This document shows positions 29,429 to 36,729 of a stretch of DNA of 40,546 bases, in pieces (the stretch's first letter is position 1; every line of letters starts with the position of its first letter). The stretch lies in NCBI GenBank assembly GCA_029227655.1, contig JAQYAI010000073.1, forward strand, positions 1 through 40,546. The letters run 5' to 3'. Below the pieces are notes generated by a model. The model was not told where the DNA came from and searched no databases. It saw only the letters and a list, made by a program, of their open reading frames with translations. The position numbers were made by a program, and so were the translations under genes. This DNA comes from a bacterium. Its GTDB lineage: Bacteria > Bacillota > Clostridia > Lachnospirales > Lachnospiraceae.

Positions 29429-30191
29429 GCAGGAAAAATGGATTCGAAGAATAGGCCCGTTTGTTATCGTATTGCTTTTTTTATGCTTATGGCAGTATTT
29501 AGCTGATACAGAAAAAATTAATACCTTTTTTTTCAGTAATCCTATGGATGTAATATTAGATTTTATTGATTTATTTGTGAGTGGGCGTATTTGGATCCAT
29601 TTGAAAGTGACAATGACTGAGGCTATTTCAGGTTTGTTTATTGGAATTGTTACAGGAGTGATGGCAGCCTTTTTATTTGGAAATTTTAAGATTTTAAGTC
29701 TGTTGTTTGATCCAATATTTGTAGCAATTTATGGTTTGCCAAAGCTTGCCTTGGGCCCATTGTTTGTGGTGTGGTTTGGGCTAGGATTAAAATCAAAAAT
29801 TATTATGTCAACAATGATGGTGTTCTTTTTGGTGTTTTTTAACGCTTATGCAGGATTTCGAGATGTTGATATAGAATTACTCAACACGCTTAAATTGATG
29901 GGTGCCACTAGAATTCAAATTGTAACAAAAGTAACATTGCCGTCATGTGTACCTTGGATCATTGCCAGTTTGAGGTCTGGAATAGGAGCCTCTGTAGGAG
30001 GTGCTATTATGGGAGAATATTTAGGTACAAACAAAGGTTTGGGATTTTTGGTGCAAACAGCGGGAGCAAATTATGATATTACACGAGTAATGTCGGTTAT
30101 TCTTGTGATGAGCATTTTAATGGTTATGCTGGATTCTATTGGAAAAATGATTGAAAAGCTGGTATTGAAATGGAGACCGCCAGTTGACTAA
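29418..30191 (+). CDS. ABC transporter permease, nitrate/sulfonate/taurine type
   Basis: 257-residue membrane protein with about six helices. The cytoplasmic EAA-type loop is visible as LNTLKLMGATRIQIVTKVTLP (shown here in part: LKLMGATRIQIV), followed by WIIASLRSGIGASVGGAIMGEYLG, typical for the BPD_transp_1 fold of SsuC/TauC. The overlap with the ATPase gene and the lipoprotein gene 53 bases on make a complete importer. Confidence 0.9.
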   Translation: MTSRQEKWIRRIGPFVIVLLFLCLWQYLADTEKINTFFFSNPMDVILDFIDLFVSGRIWIHLKVTMTEAISGLFIGIVTGVMAAFLFGNFKILSLLFDPIFVAIYGLPKLALGPLFVVWFGLGLKSKIIMSTMMVFFLVFFNAYAGFRDVDIELLNTLKLMGATRIQIVTKVTLPSCVPWIIASLRSGIGASVGGAIMGEYLGTNKGLGFLVQTAGANYDITRVMSVILVMSILMVMLDSIGKMIEKLVLKWRPPVD

Positions 30192-30244
30192 AAGGATATG
30201 AAGCCCAAAGGGTTCATAAATATATAAAAAGAGGAGTAAGAAAA

Positions 30245-31291
30245 ATGAAAAAGAAATTTATTAGCGTACTTTTGGGGATTACGTTAATGTTTTCTTTGAC
30301 TGCATGCAGTAACAACACTGAAAATACAGCAGAGGAAAACAAAGAAGTAAAGGAAGAAGTAACAGAACCAGTCAAAATTGTAGTAGGAGAATCTTATCGA
30401 TCAGAGGTCTGGGGAGCCCAGTATATAGCAGAAGCATTGGGCTATTATGAGGAAGAAGGTCTGGACGTGGAATTGACAACAATTAGTGGGGATTCTCCAA
30501 GTGCAGCACTTTTTGCAAATGAGATTCAATTTTTGTTCTTTGGAAGCGAAGCGGTTCCGATGTTTAATTCCGAAGGACAAAATTGTAAAATATTGCTGGG
30601 GTGTAATAGTAGAATCGGAATGTCGCTGGTGGGATCACCAAGTACAAAAAGTGTAGCTGACTTAAAAGGAAAGGTAGTGTCAGCTGCAGAACCGGGGTCA
30701 TCTCCTAGAGCATTTGCTTATTCCGCTCTTTCACAGGCAGGGCTGGATCCTGAGAATGATGTTACTTATGTGACAATGCAGGTATTTGCTTCAGCAGCAG
30801 CCCTCGCAGAAGAACAGATCCAATGTTCATATGCAAGCGGATCGTTGCTGGATTATATGGTAGGAATGGGGTGCAATGTAATCGTAGATACGTCAGATCC
30901 GGAAACTCATAAAGCAGTTCTGGGTTCAGAGGATTATACGACTCATGTAGTGATAGCAACAGATGAATATATTAAGGAAAATCCAGAAATTTGCCAAAAA
31001 TTTGTGAACGCTGTTTATAAAGCCATTTTGTGGATCCAAAATCATAGTGCAGAAGAAATTGCAGAAGTATTGACACCTTATTTTGAAGGAAGAGGTGTAG
31101 AGGCAGCCACAATTCAGCAGATGTTAGATGATCATGAATATAATGTAGATGGAACGATTACATCTACAGCATATGATGCAATGATTCGTCAGGACAAGAC
31201 TGCAGGATGGATCACAGAAGATATGGAATATTCTGAAAATGTAAATGATACATTTTTGAAAAAGGCACAAAAAGAAATTGTTTTGGAATAA
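30245..31291 (+). CDS. ABC transporter substrate-binding lipoprotein
   Basis: 348-residue extracellular receptor of the SsuA/THI5/NMT1-like superfamily. The signal peptide ends in a lipobox SLTAC with Cys21, followed by a low-complexity Glu/Asn linker. The body shows YIAEALGYYEEEGLDVELT, ALFANEIQFLFFGSEAVPMFN, DLKGKVVSAAEPGSSPR and the second lobe ASGSLLDYMVGMG, as in binders of nitrate, alkanesulfonates or thiamine precursors. The substrate cannot be read from sequence. AGAGGAG precedes ATG. An unusually stable hairpin follows. Confidence 0.88.
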   Translation: MKKKFISVLLGITLMFSLTACSNNTENTAEENKEVKEEVTEPVKIVVGESYRSEVWGAQYIAEALGYYEEEGLDVELTTISGDSPSAALFANEIQFLFFGSEAVPMFNSEGQNCKILLGCNSRIGMSLVGSPSTKSVADLKGKVVSAAEPGSSPRAFAYSALSQAGLDPENDVTYVTMQVFASAAALAEEQIQCSYASGSLLDYMVGMGCNVIVDTSDPETHKAVLGSEDYTTHVVIATDEYIKENPEICQKFVNAVYKAILWIQNHSAEEIAEVLTPYFEGRGVEAATIQQMLDDHEYNVDGTITSTAYDAMIRQDKTAGWITEDMEYSENVNDTFLKKAQKEIVLE

Positions 31292-31307
31292 TAGAATTTG
31301 ACAATGC

Positions 31308-31354
31308 ATTACAAAAAATCTCGTAGAATTTTGAGCTATGGGATTTTTTGTAAT
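31308..31354 (+). terminator. 19-bp hairpin inside the operon
   Basis: Arms 31308-31326 and 31336-31354 pair over 19 positions (two G-U) around a nine-base loop, with A6 on one side and T6 on the other. It could be a partial terminator lowering methyltransferase expression relative to the transporter, or an attenuator. An open frame beginning at ATG 31338 lies inside the stem. Confidence 0.6.
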
Positions 31355-31379
31355 ATTTGGATATAAGAAATGGAGAATT

Positions 31380-32291
31380 ATGGGAAGAAAAGAACAGATA
31401 TTACGGACTTTAGATGGTGAATATGCAGGATACGTTCCGGTTATTCCGGTTGCCAATGCATTTGCTGCAAAATGGAGTGGCAAACCGATGGGGGAAATAA
31501 TGAGCAATCCAAAGTTGTATGCGCAGACCATGATCCAATGCAGAAAAGCATTTGATTATGATGGGTTGTGGATTAGCGGATTCGATCAAGATTCAAAATT
31601 AGATGGTGCGAAAGAAACCATTAAGATCATGAAAGAAGAGGATCCTGATCAGCCAATTTTTGCAATTGTAAGTAATCCGGCGTCTACGGCAGCTGTTACG
31701 ATGGATGTCGGTAAATTTTATGTAAGTATGATAAAGGAACCGGAAGTTGTGAAGAAAGTAATTCAGCAGGTCACAGAACCTCTTGTAGAATCCGTAAGAA
31801 TCCTTGCTGAAACAGGCGTAGATGTAATATGGAATCCCATGCCGACGCTAAGTGGAACTTGTATTTCCAGAAAACTGTATGAGAGCATTTGTAGAGAAAG
31901 TAATATATACTTCAACGAACAGGTTAAAAAGTGTGGAATACGATTGGTTGCACATGCTTGTGGCAAGTGGGATGATCGGTTCGATTTATTGTGTCAGGAA
32001 GGAAATCATGGAATTCATGTATCAGAGTGCGATTTTCAACAAGTGTGTCAAAAATATGGATATGAGGTATGTTTGATGGGAAATATTCCATCGGTCCCGG
32101 TTATGCTTCTTGGAACACCGGAAGAAGTATATAAAAGAGCATTTCATGATTGCACGACAGCTCTTGCGTATGGAACATTTATTTTAAGTCCGGATTGTGG
32201 GATGCCTCCCAATGTTCCATATGAAAACGTGGAGGCAATGTGTCGTGCAGCGAGAGACGTAGCTGATATTCAGAACAGGGGAGGAAAGTAG
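31380..32291 (+). CDS. MtaA/UroD-family corrinoid-linked methyltransferase
   Basis: 303-residue TIM-barrel protein of the uroporphyrinogen decarboxylase/MtaA superfamily. True HemE binds its substrate through N-terminal Arg residues (R-x-A-GR-x-L/PE) that are absent here. Instead the zinc-thiol motif of MtaA/MtbA-type methyltransferases is present: His192-x-Cys194 in AHACGKW and Cys273 in LSPDCGMPP. It probably moves a methyl group to or from the corrinoid protein encoded three bases downstream. The frame is open up to 31338, but ATG 31380 with GGAGA upstream is the family start and avoids the hairpin. The methyl donor is unknown. Confidence 0.82.
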   Translation: MGRKEQILRTLDGEYAGYVPVIPVANAFAAKWSGKPMGEIMSNPKLYAQTMIQCRKAFDYDGLWISGFDQDSKLDGAKETIKIMKEEDPDQPIFAIVSNPASTAAVTMDVGKFYVSMIKEPEVVKKVIQQVTEPLVESVRILAETGVDVIWNPMPTLSGTCISRKLYESICRESNIYFNEQVKKCGIRLVAHACGKWDDRFDLLCQEGNHGIHVSECDFQQVCQKYGYEVCLMGNIPSVPVMLLGTPEEVYKRAFHDCTTALAYGTFILSPDCGMPPNVPYENVEAMCRAARDVADIQNRGGK

Positions 32292-32293
32292 GA

Positions 32294-32923
32294 ATGTGTG
32301 TGAGAGAAATTGCACGTGCTGTTTGTGAAGGCGATGATGATATTATCGTGGTACGTTGCCAGGAAGCATTGCAAAGAGGAGTTGAGCCATCTTATATTAT
32401 GAAAGAAGGACTGACTGCAGGTATGATGGAAGCTGGAAAATTATTTGACGATGGAGAATATTTTCTCCCAGAGATGCTTATTAGTTCTATGACATTGCAA
32501 AAAGGGTTGGATTTTCTTATGAAAGATATGCAAGAGGAGAAGTCTTTTTGGAAAGGACGGATTGTAATTGGAACGGTAGAGGGAGATATGCATGATATCG
32601 GAAAAAATCTTGTTGTAGCAATGTTGAGGGTAGCAGGGTTTGAGGTCATTGATTTGGGAATAGATGTGTCTGCAAAAAAATTTATGGAAGCGATTCGTAC
32701 ATATAAACCGGATATTGTTGCGCTTTCAGCGTTACTTAGCACAACAATGATGAATATGCAGACTATTATTCAACAAATATCGGAAAACGGACTTCGAAAT
32801 GAAGTGAAGATAATGATTGGTGGAGCTGTGGTCAATCAAAGATTTGCGGAGCAAATAGGAGCGGATGGTTATTCGGAAAATGCCAGTCAGGCAGTTATAT
32901 TGGCAGAAAAACTGATGGGTTAG
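32294..32923 (+). CDS. corrinoid (B12-binding) methyl-carrier protein
   Basis: 209-residue protein with the two expected parts: an N-terminal helical cap (about residues 1-85, B12-binding 2 type, EGLTAGMMEAGKLFDDGEYFLPEML) and a Rossmann-like cobalamin domain with D98-x-H100-x-x-G103 in GDMHDIG, then LGIDVS, LSALLSTTM and IGGAVVN. His100 should be the lower cobalt ligand. This is the MtaC/MtbC/MtvC class. It follows the methyltransferase by three bases, so the pair is translated together. No reductive activase (RamA-type) is in the window. Confidence 0.92.
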   Translation: MCVREIARAVCEGDDDIIVVRCQEALQRGVEPSYIMKEGLTAGMMEAGKLFDDGEYFLPEMLISSMTLQKGLDFLMKDMQEEKSFWKGRIVIGTVEGDMHDIGKNLVVAMLRVAGFEVIDLGIDVSAKKFMEAIRTYKPDIVALSALLSTTMMNMQTIIQQISENGLRNEVKIMIGGAVVNQRFAEQIGADGYSENASQAVILAEKLMG

Positions 32924-32938
32924 CAGGGGAAAGATGAG

Positions 32939-32980
32939 AAGAGGCTGGAAATACTCTTATATGAGAAATTCCAGCCTCTT
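32939..32980. terminator. terminator hairpin, copy A of a repeated element
   Basis: AAGAGGCTGGAA and TTCCAGCCTCTT form a 12-bp perfect stem around an 18-base loop. It ends the corrinoid operon on the plus strand and the convergent MerR gene on the minus strand. A nearly identical element (one base different over 43) recurs at 35626-35667. Confidence 0.85.
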
Positions 32981-33022
32981 GTTAATGCAGAATTATTCTG
33001 TTTCATGTAGAGTTTTATTGTC

Positions 33023-33814
33023 TTACAGAACAGGAAGTTGAATCTCTGTAAGCCAGTCTTCCACAGATTCTTTATTCCAGATTCCGTCAATGTAGCATTC
33101 TCTTGCAAGTCCAGTCACTTTATATCCGTTTTCTTCTGCATATTTCATGATATAGGAGTATGCTTCACCAATTCTGTCGTACGATCCTTTGTGGTAAATG
33201 CTTAAGACCCTGGTCTCTGGAATTTCGCGAAACTTTATGTTATCGCTTTCTATTCCCCTGCTCATAACCGCTTCATTGTGTCTGATCTGAATATCTTTCT
33301 CCTTATATTCGCCATCCAGATATTCACAGAATTCATATGCAGGGTCCGCACATTTTAAATCTGGATTCAATTTTGCACATTCTTCTCCAACAGAAGGAAT
33401 CCATTGCATAATATCCTGATATTTATCTAATATGGTTTCTGCATAATAAACGATTACGGATAGAATTGTTTTTTCTGTAATTTGATATTTCATCTCTGTA
33501 TCCTCCAAAATGTGATTGATGATAGAGAGTCTGACATCAATTTCTTCCCTCTGCGCAGATAGGGCTTTTGCCTTTTCAGATAAAATAAGTTTTAAATCTG
33601 TTCCAGAACAGATGGACTTAATTTCATCAATCGACAAACCAAGCTGACGATAAGCTTTGATTTTGGCAGCATCTTCCAGTTGGCGGGTCTCATAAAACCG
33701 ATATCCATTCCATTCGTCAATGGATGCAGGAATCAGAAGTTTTTCTTTTTCGTAGAAACGTAAGGCTTTTACTGTAAGATGTGATAATTTTGAAAACTCA
33801 CCTATTTTTAGCAT
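33023..33814 (-). CDS. MerR-family regulator with GyrI-like effector domain
   Basis: 263-residue BmrR/TipA-like regulator. Residues 1-70 are the winged-helix MerR DNA-binding domain (MLKIGEFSKLSHLTVKALRFYEKEKLL, split: FSKLSHLTVKALRFYEKE), a coiled-coil dimer helix spans about 75-110, and the C-terminal part (about 115-260) resembles the GyrI/SOUL-like multidrug-binding domain (ETRVLSIYHKGSYDRIGEAYS). It has GGAGGACATC before ATG 33814 and a MerR-type promoter upstream. It convergently faces the corrinoid operon. Confidence 0.88.
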   Translation of the reverse strand: MLKIGEFSKLSHLTVKALRFYEKEKLLIPASIDEWNGYRFYETRQLEDAAKIKAYRQLGLSIDEIKSICSGTDLKLILSEKAKALSAQREEIDVRLSIINHILEDTEMKYQITEKTILSVIVYYAETILDKYQDIMQWIPSVGEECAKLNPDLKCADPAYEFCEYLDGEYKEKDIQIRHNEAVMSRGIESDNIKFREIPETRVLSIYHKGSYDRIGEAYSYIMKYAEENGYKVTGLARECYIDGIWNKESVEDWLTEIQLPVL

Positions 33815-33844
33815 CTGATGTCCTCCTTTCTGTTTACATTTCTT

Positions 33845-33875
33845 ATTTTAGCTCATCCCCTAAGGGGAGAGTCAA
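33845..33875 (-). promoter_or_regulatory. MerR-type promoter/operator (19-bp spacer)
   Basis: On the minus strand TTGACT (33870-33875) and TAAAAT (33845-33850) are separated by exactly 19 bases with the palindrome TCCCCTAAGGGGA in the middle. A lengthened spacer with a dyad is the hallmark of promoters activated by DNA distortion by MerR proteins, so the regulator at 33814 probably controls its own gene. Confidence 0.8.
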
Positions 33876-33877
33876 GA

Positions 33878-34101
33878 GGATTTATAGCCTTGTTAGATGA
33901 GTATCCTGGTGAGACTGCAAAACAGATTGTGTCAGGCTAAGCCTGCCTAAGACAACAGTTGTTACGGCGGTGAGCAGACTGGTGAAGAGAGGATATATTA
34001 CAAGAGAACAGAATCCACAGGATGGCCGTGAACAATTTTTGATGTTAACTGATTTGGGGAAACAGGTAAATAAGGAACATAATCAATATGAAAAAAATTA
34101 G
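33878..34101 (+). pseudogene. MarR-family regulator remnant (5'-truncated, frameshifted)
   Basis: Two frames together give a MarR C-terminal half. One frame reads GFIALLDEYPGETAKQIVSG and stops at 33938-33940. The next frame, shifted by one base, continues SLPKTTVVTAVSRLVKRGY and ITREQNPQDGREQFLMLTDLGKQV to the stop at 34099-34101. The recognition helix and the wing D-G-R motif are clear. The N-terminal half and any start site are missing, replaced by the MerR promoter region, so it is a decayed gene. Confidence 0.75.
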
Positions 34102-34243
34102 TAAATACGTTAAATAAATTTTTAGTATAGGTGTAATATCAGATGAATTGTTTTACAATAGTTTAACTAATTTTTGCTAGCAGTTTTTACAGAGAGTTGT
34201 TTTAATAATAGCGTATTTCAGATGCAACAGAAAGAGGTGAAAA

Positions 34244-34528
34244 ATGAAGAAGAAAATGATTAGATTTATAGGAATCTTCTTGTTGATGATTTGTTGCATA
34301 AACAGTCAAGGACTGCATGCACAGGCGGGGTCAATAGAAATTGTTTTGCAGAAGACAGAACAACAAATAGAAGAGGATGATGAGAAGAAGCAGGATGATA
34401 ATTTGGTGAAAACTGGAGATAACGAGAAAATCATAGTTCATTTTGTTTCCTTGATGGTAGCGGCAGCTGTAGGTGGGAGTATGATAAAAAATATGAATGA
34501 ACGGAGGAAGAAAGGCTTTGAAGAATAA
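34244..34528 (+). CDS. small exported protein with sortase-like VKTGD tail
   Basis: 94 residues. There is a signal peptide (MKKKMIRFIGIFLLMICCIN, likely cut after HAQA about residue 28), a short acidic, Gln/Glu/Asp-rich body, and a C-terminal sorting-like module: L54-V-K-T-G58-D, a hydrophobic stretch (about 63-81) and a basic end NERRKK. The motif departs from LPxTG by Val at position two. In WxL-type loci a similarly small LPxTG protein is commonly found next to the secreted partner; that comparison is inference. RBS AAAGAGGTG. Confidence 0.7.
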   Translation: MKKKMIRFIGIFLLMICCINSQGLHAQAGSIEIVLQKTEQQIEEDDEKKQDDNLVKTGDNEKIIVHFVSLMVAAAVGGSMIKNMNERRKKGFEE

Positions 34529-34991
34529 AAGAATCTGGTTGTTAGGGACTATTGGTTTAATAGTGATAATGCTTGGTATTGGAGGATTTTTTTTTGCAGG
34601 AAGGAACACTTTGTCCGGAGGCAAGAAAATAGAAAAAAATACCATAGAGTGGAATCAGGATATGGATAGTGCCGACAAAAATGCTGAAATACAGATTCCT
34701 TACTATAGTGACATTTATATGGAAGAAGGAACTGATTCGATAGATATGGTGCTGGTAAATCCAAAAGAAAATGAATGCTATTTTGCATATGCATTTATTT
34801 TGAGGGAAACAGGAGAGGAAATATATCGGTCAGATTTAATTGAACCAGGAAGAGCATTAGATAAAGTAAAATTGAACAAAAAAATGGAAAGCGGAAAATA
34901 TAAGCTGAATATCCTCGTCGATACTTATTCAATGAAGGATCAAAAAGTTTTGAATAATGCTATTGTTTCTACAAATTTAATTGTATCTTAA
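34518..34991 (+). CDS. membrane-anchored extracytoplasmic protein of a surface cassette
   Basis: 157 residues: an N-terminal transmembrane anchor (IWLLGTIGLIVIMLGIGGFF) then an extracellular beta-rich domain with IQIPYYSDIYMEEGTDSIDM, NPKENECYFAYAF, IEPGRALDKVKL and GKYKLNILVDTYSM. I recall similar domains (conserved L/I-E-P-G-K/R-x-I) in many unnamed Lachnospiraceae proteins. The frame is open from ATG 34497, but GGAGGAAG at 34503-34510 points to the TTG at 34518, overlapping the previous gene by 11 bases. Function unknown. Confidence 0.65.
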   Translation: MKNKRIWLLGTIGLIVIMLGIGGFFFAGRNTLSGGKKIEKNTIEWNQDMDSADKNAEIQIPYYSDIYMEEGTDSIDMVLVNPKENECYFAYAFILRETGEEIYRSDLIEPGRALDKVKLNKKMESGKYKLNILVDTYSMKDQKVLNNAIVSTNLIVS

Positions 34992-35058
34992 ATATTTTCC
35001 CGAAAAGGGTTTATATAGAGTAAACAAAAATGCAATGTATGTAAAGGAGGATTCAAAA

Positions 35059-35607
35059 ATGAGAAATTTAAGAAAATTTACAGCAATGGGACTTACTTGT
35101 GCAATGATTATGGCAAGTGCATTAAATGTTGCAGCAGCAGATGTGTCTGAAGGAGAAACAGTAACTGGGCAGACGACAGTTTCTCTTGTAAAGGAAAATC
35201 CGGTACCGACTTTCACTGTTGGTATTCCGGCAGCAGTAAATATTACTTCTGCTGATGCAGTACAGCTTGCATTTACTATGAACGAGGATAGTCTGAATGC
35301 TATTCCAGACGGAAAGAAAGTCAGTGTAACAATCGCAGATGCAGGGTATGGAAATACGACAGGAAAATTTGCATTGAGTAATGGAACAACGGAAGCTACA
35401 TATGGGGTTTATGGAAGTAAATACTCTACCAGACCATCCGATGCTTATTCAGTTGGTCAGTTGTTAGTAAGTTTCTATGGAAATGAAAGAGTGACAGATG
35501 GGGTTGCTTCTATTGGAAGGGTCATTAAAGTAGATGATTATGATGGTATTGAAGCAGGAACCTATGAGGGATTCATTACATTTAGCATTGATGTTCGTAA
35601 CCAATAA
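35059..35607 (+). CDS. secreted WxL-like/beta-sandwich surface protein
   Basis: 182-residue exported protein with a clear signal peptide (MRNLRKFTAMGLTCAMIMAS, cut after NVAAA about residue 27). The mature part is small, beta-rich and low in cysteine, with FTVGIPAAVNI, VSVTIADAGYGN and a C-terminal GTYEGFITFSIDV, the look of Lachnospiraceae proteins placed in the WxL/pilus-like surface group; the assignment is loose and no W-x-L is visible. AAAGGAGG lies eight bases before ATG 35059. The gene is followed by the second copy of the hairpin repeat. Confidence 0.65.
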   Translation: MRNLRKFTAMGLTCAMIMASALNVAAADVSEGETVTGQTTVSLVKENPVPTFTVGIPAAVNITSADAVQLAFTMNEDSLNAIPDGKKVSVTIADAGYGNTTGKFALSNGTTEATYGVYGSKYSTRPSDAYSVGQLLVSFYGNERVTDGVASIGRVIKVDDYDGIEAGTYEGFITFSIDVRNQ

Positions 35608-35625
35608 TTGAACAAATCATAAAAC

Positions 35626-35667
35626 GAGAGGCTGGAAATACTCTTACATGAGAAATTCCAGCCTCTT
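35626..35667. repeat. terminator hairpin, copy B of a repeated element
   Basis: AGAGGCTGGAA and TTCCAGCCTCT form an 11-bp stem. Over 43 bases (35628-35670 against 32941-32983) it differs from copy A at one base, and similarity continues loosely for about 20 bases beyond. It terminates the surface cassette. Confidence 0.85.
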
Positions 35668-35948
35668 GTATTAATGTAGAAATATTCTCTTGCTTATCCC
35701 CTAAGGGAAATTGTCAGATGCAAAATGCTACATATAATCATATCATTGAGATAGTTCGCAAGAATGGTGTCTTGCGTATGACGAACATGAATATTTTATG
35801 ACAATCAACATATTTCGACATGAATATGAGAAATTCAATTCTTCCGTTATAAAGCAAGATTGCGTTAGACAAATGAATGGTATCTTGCTATATTATAGAT
35901 GTTAAAGGTAAGAACTGGAATAGACAGAATTTTTTTGGAGGGATAAAA
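35668..35948. other. gene-poor stretch with operator relic and short remnant frame
   Basis: After copy B comes GCTTATCCCCTAAGGG (35693-35708), which matches the MerR operator at 33850-33865 at 15 of 16 positions but has no usable -10 next to it. A 27-codon frame (35718-35801, MQNATYNHIIEIVRKNGVLR...) looks like the N-terminal helix-turn-helix entry of an AbiEi-like or similar regulator that breaks off. I see no intact gene. Confidence 0.4.
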
Positions 35949-36578
35949 GTGGAGATAAACGAGGCAAGATGGGACAAGCTCCTGCGAATTCAGACAACGG
36001 GAAGAGATGATTCCCATGCAGATCAGTATCGGTATCCATATGAACCGACACCATATTCTGTGTTGGAACGTTTGGCAAATGAAGGATTCATACGAAAAGA
36101 AAATGTGCTTTTAGACTATGGATGTGGAAAAGGAAGGGTAGATTTTTTCTTGTCTTATGAGACCAGATGCCGGTCTGTTGGAATTGAATATGATGAACGG
36201 ATTTATGAGAGAGCAGTGGAAAATCAGAAAACAGCAGTATCTGCGGGAAGAGTTTCTTTTGTACTTACCAGCGCCGAAAATTATATTGTTCCGGAAATTG
36301 TAGATCGAATTTATTTTTTCAATCCATTTTCTCTGGAAATTCTGCAGAAGGTTTTTTCTAAGATTTTGGATTCCTATTATAAAAAACCAAGATCCATACT
36401 GTTATTTTTCTATTACCCTTCTGATGAGTATATTTCCTATCTAATGATGGTGGAAGAATTGATGTTTTATGACGAAATTGAGTGCAAGGATTTGTTCCCG
36501 GGAAATAATTCCCGGGAGAAGATTGTGATTTTTAAGTTGCAGGCAGATTATAAAGAATTTATCTCGAATAATCTCTAA
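35949..36578 (+). CDS. class I SAM-dependent methyltransferase
   Basis: 209-residue protein with the Rossmann motif I LLDYGCGKGRVDFF (about residues 68-80), motif II (VGIEYDERIY) and RIYFFNPFSLE as motif IV. Substrate unknown; small-molecule or RNA methyltransferase are both possible. The frame is open to 35877, but GGAGG before GTG 35949 suggests that start. The 3' end (36481-36535) contains a segment repeated exactly at 37616-37670. Confidence 0.75.
   Translation: MEINEARWDKLLRIQTTGRDDSHADQYRYPYEPTPYSVLERLANEGFIRKENVLLDYGCGKGRVDFFLSYETRCRSVGIEYDERIYERAVENQKTAVSAGRVSFVLTSAENYIVPEIVDRIYFFNPFSLEILQKVFSKILDSYYKKPRSILLFFYYPSDEYISYLMMVEELMFYDEIECKDLFPGNNSREKIVIFKLQADYKEFISNNL
36481..36535 (+). 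repeat. 55-bp exact direct repeat, copy 1 (in methyltransferase 3' end)
   Basis: Identical over 55 bases to 37616-37670. It contains the internal hairpin TTCCCGGGAA-ATAA-TTCCCGGGAG (9 of 10 pairs). Here it is coding, giving ECKDLFPGNNSREKIVIFK, so copy 1 is likely the parent. Confidence 0.95.
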
Positions 36579-36729
36579 GAATTTCGAAATCCACACAAGA
36601 TCATGTGTCTATGCTATACTCTCGAAAAAGTGATTCATGAGCAGGCGAGGACTATCGAAATTTTCAGAAATATGTTAAGATAGTAATAGTTCCAGCTCGT
36701 GAAAATAAGGATAAACGAGAGGAATACAA

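Noticed and set aside
31338-31379. Upstream extension of the methyltransferase (MGFFVIFGYKKW...)
   Set aside because: It lies in the stem of the intergenic hairpin, has no ribosome-binding site and is not found in family members, which start at the MGRKEQ position.
35718-35801. Possible small antitoxin-like gene
   Set aside because: Only 27 codons with no ribosome-binding site; at most the broken N-terminus of a regulator.
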